A program made the translations under genes and the position numbers. Positions 41,922-54,278 of a stretch of 64,000 nt of DNA are shown in pieces; the first letter of the stretch is position 1, and each line of letters opens with the position of its first letter. Origin of the DNA: Gautieria morchelliformis (taxonomy: Eukaryota > Basidiomycota > Agaricomycetes > Gomphales > Gomphaceae); NCBI GenBank assembly GCA_015179125.1, contig WHVA01000277.1, positions 83,419-147,418 on the forward strand, given 5' to 3'. The notes under the pieces were generated by a model. That model was given only the letters and a program-made list of their open reading frames with translations. It was not told where the DNA came from and did no database searches.

Positions 41922-42834
41922 AGATAGAAGTCATCTTAAACTGGCACCTTTATGTAAGCGGGCGCTTAGGTCACGTGATGCGCCAAATCCTCGCCTTGGG
42001 GATTTTTTTTTTTTTTTTTCCCCTTTCAGAAGGCACCTTGGTGCAATGACATGTTCTATAATATAATTAGTGACATTGAATTATATTACATGAATTCCTT
42101 GTCCAACTCAGACATAATGTTTGGAGGTAAAGTATGATGGGCATGGTATTTACGGTTTTCCCAGACAGCTTGTGCCCCATTCAACCCTTTTTTGTAGGCA
42201 TCTATAAATCAGGCCAACCTATTAGCATCCCTGTTGAGGAGTTAGAATCTGCTGATAGGAAACAATTCTCACACACCTCTGAATCTGTACAAAGGGGACA
42301 TCATCTAGACAGCCGCAATCCCTGAGGCCTGAATGTGTGAATGGGGTCAAGCACAACCTGCCGGGCGGTCAAAGTGACGACTAAGCAAGCGGCCTGCAGT
42401 GGAACTCACCTAGTGTAAGGTTGTACCTACCTAAACCCTGATTTAAGCAGTAGAAATGTGTAGCAAGGCCCCAGAGTGGTTTGAAGCTTTTTCCGTGCGT
42501 CGTCCAAAGGTTCGAAAGGCTGACAAATAGGTCACGTGACCTATCACGTGACCGCCAAATTCCATCGGTCCAAAAACCGAAATTGCAGGAAATCATTCTA
42601 GGACATCAGAAAAATAATTTGGTATTTTTTCTATGTCACATTTTGGATGCTATATATCTCCTCAATAAATATAGATATATCCTAAGTCTCTCCTAAGGAT
42701 TGTAGGTAGACATGTCCCAAAGAGACTCTAGGAAGCCATTTGGCAAAAAGTGTTTGCCTTCGAGTGTTATTGAGCTCGCCGTTGGACTGTGCTCAGCTTA
42801 TGTAAGGGGTGCCAGTTTAAGATGACTTCTATCT
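41922..42834. mobile_element. 913-bp TIR element with TA target duplication (MITE-like)
   Basis: Both ends carry AGATAGAAGTCATCTTAAAC followed by TGGCACC, 27 bases perfectly inverted, then a weaker match to about 39 bases. TA dinucleotides flank it (41920-41921, 42835-42836). TA duplications are typical of Tc1/mariner/pogo elements. The interior has a poly-T run (42004-42020) and only a 63-residue ORF (42134-42325) with no transposase motif, so it is non-autonomous. Confidence 0.88.
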
Positions 42835-42836
42835 TA

Positions 42837-43769
42837 TCTTCCTTTGTATTCCCTGCCTACATTGTGAGTGTGTACTACCGACATAATGACTCGCTTCCTG
42901 CACACAGGGCAAGGCTTCTCTCCGCATTGCCTCGATAGCAGATACTTAGGCGTCGACACATGCAGCCCATCACGAGATCGAGTTATTGGTTCTCGCACTA
43001 ATTCCCAGATGCATTTAGTTCGCTATGAACAAGGGGGCCACGTGATGCGTCTCATAAAGGCTCACCCATATCCGGTGTACCTCGCTGCAAGTTCAGGTGC
43101 ACTGCTCCACCTTCTGCTATTGTTTGATCAAAGTATTCAATCCGTTAGAATTGCTGCGCACGTTCTCCCAGGCTGCTCTACTCAAATTAGGACACGTCTC
43201 CGTAAGTTCGCTGTCTCTGACACAAGCAACTGTCACATTCCTCTTCTCCCAGCAATTCTTCTGAATCCACGCAACAGCTCTGCTCTTTTGACAGGGTTGT
43301 GCCTTCTGTGCAACGAGGTATTGCTACGTAAGCGTTGAAAGGATTCAAACATCTGAATCCTAATGTCAATAATTACAGGCCGTAATGTTGGTCCTTGGGC
43401 CCAGTAATCGATAAGCGCATATCCGGACGCGAATCGCACCGGCTCGCAGTGTGGACAAAATTGCCATGTTGTGGCATTGTCACCCCATTGTAAAAGCTGC
43501 GCAGTTAGGCGCTGATTTGTGGAAAAGACGCCTCCATCAAACTATCACGAGACTACTCAAAAAGTACGCCCTTGGTGCAGGTTCTACGTCCTTACCGATT
43601 AAATTTGAGTTAGTCTAGCTACATCATGATAGACACGGATAAGGTACATACATTATGATTGTTTGGCTATTGACGCGAAGTGTCGCTTAGATGCCCTGCC
43701 ATATTTCTTCAAAGGCACCATCGATTTACAATCCACAACTAAACAACCAAACCTACAATCTGCTGTCTA
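42837..43769. other. No identified gene; short unassigned frames
   Basis: A plus-strand frame from the ATG near 42886 to 43338 (MTRFLHTGQGFSPHC) would make about 150 residues with a hydrophobic part (PVYLAASSGALLHLLLLFDQ). I find no domain, and it may be chance. Confidence 0.4.
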
Positions 43770-44502
43770 CCGTTGCTTGGACGAGAAGTCCTGGATTGCA
43801 CACGACTTGGCTGCGGTTTTTTCAACGTGGTAACTCGCATCATGGAACGTTCAGCTTGCTCGAGATAAACATCTTTTAAAAGGTTTATGGGTTAAAAATG
43901 GCTGATGCGGAGCTATTGGTGGCCAGGATCACGTATAACTTCAAAACCGACGAGAAATCTTACCAGTGGATCCAAGATAGGCTCACACGAGAGATTCTCG
44001 TTCTCAAATTGCTGAAACATCTCGACCAGACACTGCCTGTCCCACAGATTTATGAATGGGACTTTGACCCTTCCAATTCTGTTGATGCACCGTTCTCCGT
44101 GATGGAGAAGCTTCATGGGGAAGATCAATTGTCTGCATTTCTCGAGCGTCTGACATTTACTTCCGAGACTGATCGCCTGCATCGGGTTCTTTGGAGAGTA
44201 CCGGACTTGCTGATATATCGATGCATAGGCCGGTATTACAGTATGCCAGACAGCCCGGGGACTATTATGGAAAGGAGGACAGGTTTGATCTTAGTAACAA
44301 ACACTGTTCTGTCGATACTCAGGTCGACGATAATGGTACATATAAGTATAGGGCACGCGTGGCGTTAAGGATTCCCTCTGCGAGGCATAAATCGAGTGAA
44401 GCAAACGCGCAGCATATTTGGCGACGAAAGGCAAATATATTCTACGCCCACAAGTGTCGTGATACCGCGCATGCCGCCCTGAGCTTCACAAAGCATTCGT
44501 GA
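43770..44502 (+). pseudogene. Aminoglycoside-phosphotransferase-like (APH) kinase remnant
   Basis: The N-lobe of an APH-type fungal kinase-like protein is readable: RIMERSACSRDKHLLK in one frame, then from 43898 ELLVARITYNFKTDEKSYQW, LTREILVLKLLKHLDQTLPV, PQIYEWDFDPSNSVDAPFSV and MEKLHGEDQLSAF. A frame change near 44190 leads to IGSLESTGLADISMHRPVLQ and DYYGKEDRFDL, as expected downstream in this family. The catalytic HGD loop and DxD motif of the C-lobe are not found. Likely a broken member of the large APH-like family of mushrooms. Confidence 0.6.
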
Positions 44503-45820
44503 AAAAAGCCGACGGCTCGTCTTGAAGATCTATAGCACCGGCCGATGATAGACGAGGCAGGGTCGAGACAACCTGGACATCATATGAAGCAGTGGCTGCA
44601 CTCGGGGGATCCATGGCATCCTGCGATTTCCGTTGGCAATTTGCTGTGATGTCTCATAGGATATGGGCCGAAAGAGCGAGATGCACTGTACTATCGTATC
44701 TCTCGCGGTAGAAGTTTATACCCAAGCTAGTAGCTTGCCCTGAGCGACTCCCATTGTGGACCAGTCACTGGAATCCACGTAATAATACGCTCCGTCGCTC
44801 GGAGGGCAGGGAGCTGCATTCCGATATACGAGGCCGTTCAGGTATTCGTGCCAGTATGTAGACTCCCGCAGGCAGGGCAACGAATATGCTCGGCGAATCC
44901 CTGGAATTTGCGGGATCAGTCGCTAGATACCAATAGCTCGGATATACACTCCAGATATGAGGCTTGCCATGCCGCCCTGGGTACTTAATAAATAATTCGC
45001 CCTAGTCGAGGCGTGTCTTCTCCGAGAACAGGGCAATATGAATCGCATCCAGTCCACAGTTCCTCCACGGAGTGAATTCATTTCAGTATGGAGCAATGGG
45101 ACCTATGCCCGTATTGCTATAACGAGGCGGCGCTGCTAGTGTCGTTTCAGAACCACTGTCGACCTCGATAGGACGAAGACGTGGATGGAAAGGTTACGAA
45201 GATCCTAAGGACTGTACGAAACTGTCGGCCTCCCTCTTCGCTTCGACGCTCCAATTGCAACTCGAAACGGGCTTGCGCCACGATGACAGAGATGATCTCG
45301 GACGGGACAGAAATATTGGCTTCGGAGACGTCAGCACCACTGAACTCCACTCCCACCATTAAGCCAGTTGTCACGGCGATTACACCTTGGTTCAGAGCCG
45401 AAGGTACCTTGCTCAGTGAAGCTGAGTAACATACTTACGGCTTTGTACCAAGGTGACGCATCGCCGTTACGATGCCCCTAGTGGTGTAAAGGTAAAGATG
45501 CAGAGCTCAAAAGTCTCCGACTGCCGTTCATGTTGCGAGTCAGATAATAGCGTCTCTGATGTAGCAAGAGAGCGAGAGAAATACAAGGCAATGGAGCTTA
45601 TCGGCAGTAGATTGAGTGGCCATGGGGCTTGGTAACTAGGCAAGTCGTGGATGGTACGAGGGCACTTTCTAACCCAAGGGTGGTGTAACGAAGTACGACT
45701 GCCACGGATTCAAACTCCGTGCATAGTTAAAACTTCACGCAACAAGAGCTCAGAGAGCCATGGCAAGTCTCATATCCACACTGTTTCTCAATCATATCTC
45801 ATGGATGCTATCTCTAACAG
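44503..45820. other. No identified gene; upstream region of eIF3i
   Basis: Short frames exist (for example MEQWDLCPYCYNEAALLVSF at about 45090, and a minus frame 45147-45374) but carry no recognisable domain. The segment directly before 45821 is the promoter and 5' leader of the eIF3i gene. Confidence 0.4.
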
Positions 45821-47134
45821 CGCCCCATTCTTCTGCAAGGTGAGTGCGTACATAAGGAAATCGATCACAATTGCTCACGCGGGGCCAGGACATGAGCGTT
45901 CGCTCACTCAAATCAGATACAACGCAGAAGGCGACTTATTGTTCAGCGTTTCAAAAGATCAGTTGATCAATGTGTGGTACAGTCATAACGGAGAGCGGTT
46001 GGGTACATATGATGGCCACAACGGCACGGTGTGGACTGTAGATGTGGACTGTATGTACTTTTTATTCGGAATGGCCACGCTTCATTCTCAAACACCGGAC
46101 AGCGGAGACCCGGTTCTTAGTATCGGGCTCTGCCGACAACTGCATGAAGCTCTGGGAGGTGGCGACGGGGAAGTGTCTGTATACGTGGGAGTTCCCAACA
46201 GCTGTGAAGCGGGTGGCATTCAGTGAGGACGACTCACAGGTCGTGTGTGTGACGGAGCAACGTATGGGGCACCAATGTGCCATCCGCATATTCCGCGTTA
46301 ACCGCGAGGGGGATGGGCGAGATCGTAAGTGCTGTTCTCCTCACCAAAATGGCTTACTTCAACATCAAATCCCCAGAGTCACAGGACGCCTTATTCACAT
46401 TCAATCCCATCGGCTCCAAGGCCACCGTTGTCACATTTGCCCACGATCCATCCTTGATCCTGACAGGACACGAATCCGGAAAAGTGGCACTATGGGACGC
46501 GAAGACTGGCGAGGAGGTGTCGAGCAATGAGCATGCGCATAGAGACGTCGTGACGGACTTGCAAGTTCACCCCGATCGAACATATTTTATTACCAGCAGT
46601 AAAGATAAGACTGCCCGGGTGCGTCTAGTCTTTGTTCGGCACTAGTGTCGTTCATTAACTCGTTGGGCTGAAGCTGCATGATACGCGAACCTTGGATGTT
46701 ATAAAAACGTACCCGACCGAAACTCCCCTAAACAGCGCAGCAATAGCGCCAATACGGCCCTATGTGCGTTGCTCAAGTGCATTGTTTCTTTACGATGATG
46801 CTTATGGCCGCGCAACAGATTCTCTTAGGTGGAGGTCAGGAGGCAATGAATGTGACGACAACGTCATTACGCCAGGGCAAATTCGAAACACGTTTCTGGC
46901 ACAAAGTGTTCGAGGAGGAAGTCGGACGCGTAAAAGGTCACTTTGGACCGATCAACACGTGAGTTTCTTATGGCATGTCAGTGCCGTTGTCCCTGAATCG
47001 CATGTAGAATCGCTGTGCATCCATCTGGCAAGAGTTACGCCTCAGGAGGCGAGGATGGCTTTGTGCGGGTCCATAACTTTGATGAGACTTATTTCAAGGC
47101 TAGAATATACGGTGACTTGGAGCCTGATGATTAG
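45821..47134 (+). CDS. TIF34: Eukaryotic translation initiation factor 3 subunit I (WD40), start codon missing
   Basis: A six- to seven-exon WD40 gene nearly identical in plan to fungal eIF3i. Exon 1 encodes RPILLQ, splits a Gly codon, and exon 2 continues [40 protein letters not shown]. Then come [134 protein letters not shown] and the C-terminus [20 protein letters not shown] ... [12 protein letters not shown] at 47132-47134. eIF3i is a core seven-bladed propeller subunit of eIF3, needed for 40S recruitment. The family starts M-R-P; here the triplet before CGC is CAG, as if the T of AACATGCGC had been lost, and an in-frame TAA precedes it. All other exons are open. It converges with the BTB gene 105 bases downstream. 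Confidence 0.88.
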
Positions 47135-47238
47135 GTGGTTTACAGGGTTGTTGTTATACATTGTTTTTCTTGCCATCTTTGAGTTTACACACATGCAAGT
47201 CAAGAAGGATCCTAAGACAACAGGAACAAACCGAAGCC

Positions 47239-48616
47239 TTATGGAAGATCCACAAAGTGTGAGGCAAGGCCTTCCTTGGTTTCTTTAATAAGTGACCTCA
47301 CAGCTCCTAACGCTCGGCTACGACACTCCTGGTGCATGTCCATGATGCCCGTGTATGCGTAGACCCGCGACAACATGGTGTCAAGTCTTCCTAACACATC
47401 CGCAGGGAACTTGCTCATGATTATATCGTCCCTGCTTAATTCTTTCCAGTAGCCGTGCCATCGCTGCTTGCAACAGTGGCCAAAGTGTGCACATTGCTGA
47501 ATCATCGGTGGCACGGTACGATACCTCTCCCACGCATGGACAAGCGCGTAATACCCGTTATGTAGTTTGGCGAGCTGACCACGCGTGAGACGTCCTTCCG
47601 AAGTGAGACTGATCCACTTCTCACGACCTTGAATCATAAGGGCATAGTACGCTGGACCCAGGAGGGGATATAACTCGAACCGCTCGCCCAGGGCGATGAA
47701 CCAAGGTAGGTCTGCATCGGCACTCCGGAGTTCATCTTGCAGGCGTTGCACAACAGCATGGTGGAGTGTCTGATCATCACATAGCACCGCTAGCTCAAGC
47801 ACCTGTCGCAGTTGCTCGAGGAAGTTAGACCCCGCACAAGTGCAGGTCAGGGACATGGCTGTGAACGTGTGGATGCGGGGAGGGTGGTGCCTTGAGGATG
47901 GCGCCAGCCAACGTAGAATCGTGCCGAGTGCCCAGGTTTCAAGACTCTTGAAACAGTATTTGTGAACCATAAGGGTAAGGTTGCAAAAGCGACCGAATTC
48001 GGGCCAGTCACCATGGTTGTTTGATGCGCCTGCTTGCACGATCTCATGGGGCCTGGTGACACCGCTAACTGTAGGAAGTGTGCTTAAACGTTCCAAGAGG
48101 ATACTCACATTGCGTACAGCGCCCATAGCAGACTTCGGAACTCCTCGGGTGTATCGCCTTGCAACACCACTGGGTTGTTCTCTCCACCTTCCGCCTGAGT
48201 ATCCTCCGCGCATGGCAATTTGAACATAGTCTCGAACGCAGACGAGTCTTTGGATAGAATGGTCCTGTGCACCTACAACAAGTTAGGATCCCATGTGCCG
48301 ATGTTAATGGGACGATATCTACCTTGAAAAGAACATCTTCAACGCGAATGACTGTGCTTCCATCTTCGAAATAGTAATCGGGATCGTGCTGGAAGACAGG
48401 AAAGCCCTCGGAACGATTCAAGTCCTCCTGCTCCTTTACAGGGGTTTGCGATCGTGCCCTCTTCCTCGGTCGACCCTCAGTATCATTACATGAGTTTTCG
48501 AATGAGCTCGTGGCGGAATGAAGTGTGGAATGTGACGAGTCCGCCCAAGTGGAAAAGGCCATGGGGGACAATTGGGATGTGAGGTTTCGAACGGACTCAA
48601 ACGAGCTCTCCGACAT
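47239..48616 (-). CDS. BTB/POZ domain protein
   Basis: The ATG at 48614-48616 (MSESSFESVRN) follows an open frame that may be an earlier exon. A Ser-rich N-terminus with a basic patch (RPRKRARSQTP) leads to the BTB fold: FQHDPDYYFEDGSTVIRVED, VLFKV, a short intron, then VHRTILSKDSSAFETMFKLP and EEFRSLLWALYA. After another intron come the helical C-terminal repeats (NLTLMVHKYCFKSLETWALG, LRQVLELAVLCDDQTLHHAV, LPWFIALGERFELYPLLGPA), ending GLASHFVDLP. BTB proteins of this style form a large, poorly characterised family in Agaricomycetes; the BTB fold mediates dimerisation and often CUL3 binding. All exons are open. Confidence 0.8.
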
Positions 48617-49208
48617 TAGCCTCCGTGCTCTTGTAGTGCTGCGGAATATCAAGTCTTCATGTGGTAATTCGAGCGAAGGAAGTGCGGATTCTCGGAAAAC
48701 CTGCAAAAGGAGGGTGGTGACCCATGAAACATTCAGTGACAGGTTCCCACGAAGGACACGGAATAAACCAAATTTTTTTTGAGAGTTCCGAGTTCACCGG
48801 CTGCGCATGATCGACTGATCAGTATTCAGTAATCTTCACAAGTATGGTGAAGTTTGGTGCACGCTAGACCCCTCAACGTGTAAGTATCACGACGTGACAC
48901 TAAACTTGAAAGGCCCCTGGCAAAAGCATGTACGGTCAATCCTCTGCCAGTGCCTCTCTCAAGCAAGTAAATGCCATCGATTTCAGAAAGACATGCTTAT
49001 ATATGTTCTGAGATCAGCCACTGAATGGATCCCCATTTGCAGAGGACCAGGAATCAGAGGGCCTCAAGAGCTTTGTATAACCGAGCCGTGACTTACAAAT
49101 GCAGTAGTTTACATGTATTTGTCCCATCGTTTGTAACTCGTCGCAACATCGTGCTGTCCCCTTCCTCCGCGTCCCCTCTCCACGAAATTCCAACAAGTTG
49201 CACCTGAG
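48617..49208. other. Intergenic; upstream of the BTB gene
   Basis: Holds the likely promoter of the minus-strand BTB gene and a possible short upstream exon (about 48707-48740). I see no other gene. Confidence 0.5.
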
Positions 49209-49790
49209 AGTTGACGGTGCTGATGGGTGAGCGCAGTCAGGTGCGACAAACTCCCGTTAAAACGACAGCTCTGTGTACCTTATCTAGTAACGCACAAATC
49301 CACAATGGCATTTCGGGTGGGGTTCACGTACAAGTTTAGTGTCCACCAGCACCATTAATTCTCATGCTCGTGAGTGCTACTGGCAATTGCTCTCACCAGC
49401 ATGAGAATTGATGGTGCTGATGGGTGAGCGCAGTCAGGTGCCACAAACTCCCGTTGAAATGACAGCTTTGTGTACCTTATCTAGTAACGCACAAATCAAC
49501 AATGGTATTTGGGGTGAGGTTCACGTACAAGTTTAGTTGCAGAGGAGCGCTTGGCATATAACGCTTCTCGAGGCCGGTATGGAAGGAGGTGAAGTATGGC
49601 ATGACTTTCACGTCCCCTCCATCGGCAGAAGAGGGTGCATGATGGTCGTGTTTATAACTTGACCATTACCACAGAAATCTTTCAGGGGTCAACTGCTTCG
49701 AGTCGGATTCGTCATTAAGCGATATAAGAAATGGATTACTCGAGAGTGCATTCACAGAGTTGGCATTGGATGCTGTAACAAAATATGGGT
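49209..49790 (-). pseudogene. Two decayed partial copies of the secreted-protein gene at 51817-52614
   Basis: Two direct repeats (about 49209-49345 and 49405-49545) share GGTGCTGATGGGTGAGCGCA and TACCTTATCTAGTAACGCAC and match the 3' half of the gene at 52170-52310. The second continues to about 49790, matching the middle and 5' parts, including the minus-strand codons for GLEKR and for GQVINTT. Stops and frame breaks prevent translation. The spacing suggests local duplication followed by decay. Confidence 0.75.
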
Positions 49791-51816
49791 ATATATGGCG
49801 CTGGTTATCGTGATGAGGTTTCTACGAATACGTTGAAGTCAAGAGGTAGCAGATAGAGAAATAATAACACATCTACGGTACCTTAAACTTGGGTCGACAG
49901 CGAAAACTCTGAAGGAAATATAGTCCTTTGCATATCCGTATACTAAAACTTGAATGAGGACAGTATTCAATTCATCCTCCCAGCATCAGGCCGCATGAAG
50001 CATTGAACTGTTCTGCTTTCGAAACTAATGCTTGTTGATGACAGATGCTCTGAGATCACAGCTTGAATGGCAATTACTTCTATGAAGTTCGCCAATCATG
50101 GTAGGTGCAGCACTTAGATATTGCTATAAAATATCTTTTGTAATTATACTAGAGTAACAACGAAGTAATGTACCATGAGTATTCATTGTCAGATGTACTA
50201 GAAAGCGTGAATACGTATGTTGGATCAAAGATGGAATTGAATACGCTCGTCACGCGGGAAGAGAGCTACTGGCGAGCCCTAGTCGCATCAAATCTAGCAG
50301 CCAACTCGCCCTCGCCGGAGGTAGACACGGACTGAGGATTGAGAGTCAGGACCGTCATGCAATGGTCGATTCTAATGGAATAGGCCACAACTGATGAAAC
50401 ATGTAGGTCAAGGGTGCGAACTTGGAATCCATTGTCTATAAGTTGACCTACATGCTGACATGCAACTAGGACAACCTTGTGAGCTTTGAAACGTACATAC
50501 ATATAAAGACAAATTGTGCTAGGCGTAGTCGAGCAATCACACCCAGATTTGCCTATAGAGCAGCATCTCACACTTCAACTTCTTCTTTGTAGCTGAAGAA
50601 CCGAGGCTTGTCCACTATGTAATGAAAATTTCCATATCGCATCGCATCCTGTTGCGGTCATAATGTTCTTCTACGAGGTAAAACCTCAAACTACCTGATT
50701 GTGAGCGTGCCTCGTAGACTATTGCATGTGGCACATAGGACGGCCGGGCTCGTTGACCACATTCCCGAGAAACACTGCAAGCTTGGCGTGACGTATCACT
50801 CACAAACCAAAGTCGAGTGACTCGACGCGTTCCCAAATAGAACTCCCGCGACAATGCACTGCTAGATGGATATAACGCTGCCTGCGTTTGTGGTACCGTT
50901 TGAATCGATGTTACATTCAAGCTTACCGACGAAGTCTGGGAACACACTACAAGGCGCCTACCGTCTAGTGCGATTCGACTCTTCGAGAAAATTATGCACT
51001 ACACATGCATCCATAGGTGGGTTATTCACCCGATCGTCTAATAATTGGTTTAGGGCTTCGTACTTATGTTCGAATGCAGTCCCTTCACACAAACTTCAAG
51101 TCGAAATATAGCTCCCCAGTGTCCATGCCAATTGATCCAGCGAACGCGGGAAGCTTAAGTCCAGTTAAGTGGGACGATCGCCTCAAACTTTGTACTTCCA
51201 GCTATGGTTCGTTCTCTTGTTCTGGCGGACACCGCGTGGATTTCATTGTTGTTGATATCGCGCTTCGGACGATGTCATACTTTTCGGTGGATGAGGTGAC
51301 GGCGACTCAGGCCCGAGACCAGACCCTTCGTTGCTTGCAAACAAAACGCTGACACAACAAGAATTGTTTCTAAATTTGAATAATGTTTCTCATTGGCTGT
51401 GCAAAAACCATAAGATACCGCTGATTTTTTTGGCTAAGAAAATTGTAGGCAGCAAATTGTTCAACGTTCAGATAGCTACCTACTATTGTTTCATATGCAG
51501 CGAGAAAGCAGTTGGTTGTTCAATGTTTCATAATTCCAGCTCATAGAATGAAGCCCAGGTATTATGGTAACTAAACATACGGTAAAAAAAGGATATTTAT
51601 TTACACAAGGATTCGCTGGGATGGTTCCAGTGCCAATGATTAGGAAGACAATTATATCACATATCTGGCAGATTAAAAGGGATGAATAGGAGTTTCAACG
51701 ACGGTAGGGCGGGAAGTAGCCAGTATGTACCATGAACAGATCGTTACTCTTCCGAACCTAAACTTGATCGATTTCAGAAGGTTCCACTCTTGGCTAGCCT
51801 ATATTTAAGATCATGG
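49791..51816. other. No identified gene
   Basis: Frames of 100-110 codons (50266-50571 and 50615-50947 on minus; 51017-51352 on plus) begin without ATG and have no domain or clear splice support. A phrase near 50270 (GAGCTACTGGCGAGCCCTAG) recurs near 53126, so parts of the region share an old duplication. Confidence 0.4.
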
Positions 51817-52614
51817 TTAGTTGGACATCCATACAGGAGTGATGTAAACGTACACAAGGTCCCAAGGGAAAGCCGCATTCCCCTGGAAACATTCACCCTC
51901 ATTATTGGGTGGGCTGTTGAAGCACTGGTTCATCGTGGCGACCAACGGGCTCTGTTGGCAATCATAAGAGTGTATAATATTTGATACGGTATTTTTACCA
52001 TCCAAGAGAAACAGCCTTCAACTGGTACCCCCAGACCATGAGTGAACGATACTTCGCAGGTACCGACTTCAAAGATGGTCCTCGTTCCAGGGGGCGCGAT
52101 GAAGGTCTCACCTTTGGTAACAATCAGTAACACGGTTTGAATCGGTGGAGTAATTGCACTCACCAGCCAGAGAATTGATGGTACTTATGAGTGAGGTGCA
52201 GTCAGGCGCGGCACTCCCGTCAAAATGACAGCTCTGTACACCTGATACGCACAAATCAGTCATGGTATTTCAGGCCAGTTATCGAAGAGGTTCACATACA
52301 AGTCTGGCTGCAGACGCTTGGCATCTGACGCTTCTCAAGACCAATGTCGCGGGTCAGAGGAGAATCTGAAGGTGGAGTACCGCATGACTGGATGGTGACT
52401 TTCATGTCCCGTCCATCGGTAGTGTAGAGGGTGGTCGTGTTTATAACTTGACCTTTACCGCAGTCGTCGTTGAGAGATGAAGTGAGAACTTCATATTGTT
52501 CGAGTCAGATTCGTCAAATGAAGGCTCAGGACCTGTGGGTGAGTTACCGTTCACCGCCATGGCATTAGATGCTGCGAAAGCCAAGAAAATTATGGGAATG
52601 GGTCTGATAAACAT
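51817..52614 (-). CDS. Small secreted cysteine-containing protein with Kex2 site
   Basis: The ATG at 52612-52614 sits in CCACCATG and starts a signal peptide MFIRPIPIIFLAFAASNAMA, followed by VNGNSPTGPEPSFDESDSNN. A one-base shift (or an unseen intron) leads to CGKGQVINTTTLYTTDGRDM, VTIQSCGTPPSDS and DIGLEKR, a classic Kex2 cleavage site, then QMPSVCSQTC. Further exons give CHFDGSAAPDCTSLISTINS, FIAPPGTRTIFEVGTCEVSF and, after a GTAAAA...CAACAG intron, MNQCFNSPPNNEGECFQGNA, ending at 51817. The pattern of paired Cys and a secretion leader fits a small extracellular protein. The function is unknown. A TATA box lies at 52685-52693. Confidence 0.6.
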
Positions 52615-52684
52615 GGTGGAGATTCTGTGAGTGAGTTGGAAAGTTGGTAATTTGAAGGTAGCATATGAGCAAATGTCGCAGGAC

Positions 52685-52693
52685 CTTATATAG
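52685..52693 (-). promoter_or_regulatory. TATA box of the secreted-protein gene
   Basis: The minus strand reads CTATATAAG about 70 bases before the start codon at 52614. This is a suitable distance for a fungal core promoter. Confidence 0.5.
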
Positions 52694-53839
52694 GCGTAGA
52701 CAAAGAAAACCCTGCAGGATCAAGTGGGATCCCCTGGGAATGGACGTACGGGGAATTGGCTGTATTGGGGATGGGTGAGCGGGAGGAAAGGTGGACTAGC
52801 TAATGAAGCGCACATCGCCTCGCGTCGTGGGGTGGAGGATAGGGCGGATACGGCTGGGACGGGGGCCCCTCCGGCGATACAGTGTTAGATATTATTGACC
52901 TGCTGATCGTCCGAGACCCTGACATTATATCACCAATGGTCGACATTACTTGATTGCTGGAAGTGAGTCGCCAATGGGAATACCGTCGAGTTCTTCCTAT
53001 TGGGGGGTTCGCATTCATATCTATCCAGCCATGAGAAAAGGTAGTAACAAACCATGTTTTTCCTCGGAATTGTGGGCGCGAATATCGCAACACAGGGGTA
53101 GTGGATTTGCTCCTCGCCGGTGGAGAGCTACCGGCGAGCGCTAGCCTTCGAGAGCCGTTATAGCTTCACAGGTAGTTACGAGAGGCCGAGGATCCTGGAT
53201 GGTCATCTTCAGATACCAAGTACATGCTTCACTGAAATCCCCGAGACTCACCACTCAGAGTGTTTGTCAGTTGGCCGCCGGACGATGTACCTTATGGGGT
53301 CATGGACTGCCTTGTGCCCCCTGCCGATATTGAGTGCTGAGTAAATCAAGCTTGTCAAAGCGTACGGTAGCGGCCAGGTTCTTATTTATTATAGATGGCT
53401 CTCGTTGGCTCACGACAGCCGTTCGAACCGGTCCAGAGGGTACGACTCAGTGTAATCATACCATCAACTCCTTGAGTGAAGCTTCGAGTTCGGCCTCTAT
53501 CTGGTGTCAACGTCTATAACTCCAGGTCAGTATGCAAGTGGATTCACAAATATTGCGATGGGTGCCGCTGAGCAGCTTGGTAGAAAGTGAGGGTGGAGCA
53601 ATTAAATAGTCACGTCGATGGTGACTCATCCTTCGCATCAAGTCTGCAACCGGAAATCGTGGAACAGTTGCAGGCACCAGGCACAAGTGTTGCCGCAGCC
53701 GGCTCGATTTGTGATGGCTTCAAGCCGAGTCGTTTACTAAAAATGTAAAAATGCTGAAGAGTTGGAGTATGATTCTCAGAATGGATTTTCCAGTGTACAG
53801 AAATACTTTTTGCTATATGCAAGCTACCTAGGTGCATGT
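52694..53839. other. No identified gene
   Basis: Short frames only (for example 53120-53344 on plus, 53610-53837 on minus), none with a domain. The left part is upstream sequence of the secreted-protein gene. Confidence 0.4.
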
Positions 53840-54022
53840 TAGGTTTGGCACGAGCCCCATCTCCGACTCAAAGTTCAGGCTCCGCGAGCACCTTCGGGAG
53901 AAAAGCGAGCCAGCGTTCAAGCCGTTTGTCATATCCGTAGCCGGCTTCCAAAACATGGCTTGGCTCGGCTAACTTGCAGCTCCGCTCGCGGCTTGAACCG
54001 GGTCAAGCCGGCGGCAACACTA
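53840..54022. mobile_element. Possible small hAT-like miniature element
   Basis: A G/C-rich block of about 180 bases begins TAGGTTTGGCACGAGCC and ends GCCGGCGGCAACACTA. Its composition (CTCGGC, GAACCGGGTCAAGCCG) recalls the hAT subterminal blocks in this window. Flanking GGTGCATG and GGTACATC agree at six of eight positions. The terminal repeats match only weakly, so the call is tentative. Confidence 0.3.
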
Positions 54023-54278
54023 GGTACATCCACCGAAGCGTGCTCGCATTTTTGATGGCACGACGGTGAGATAAATAGCGTCCGTTCATATCATACTGAG
54101 AAGAGAACAAATGTCAAGATGATGCATGATGGCTGCCTTGGGGACAAGTTGGCCTGTCTCCCACCTCTACTCTTACTCTCTGCCTGTTCGTTCCAAGGGT
54201 CGATTGCGGTAGGCTGGGCCTACGTCTTCACCTCAGTTTACACCTTCGCTTGCTCTGTCCTTTGAGCATTGTAATTAT

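Noticed and set aside
45700..45730. tRNA T-arm-like hairpin ACGGATTCAAACTCCGT
   Set aside because: The T-arm pairs well, but no acceptor, D or anticodon arms can be paired around it. No convincing tRNA gene was found in the window.
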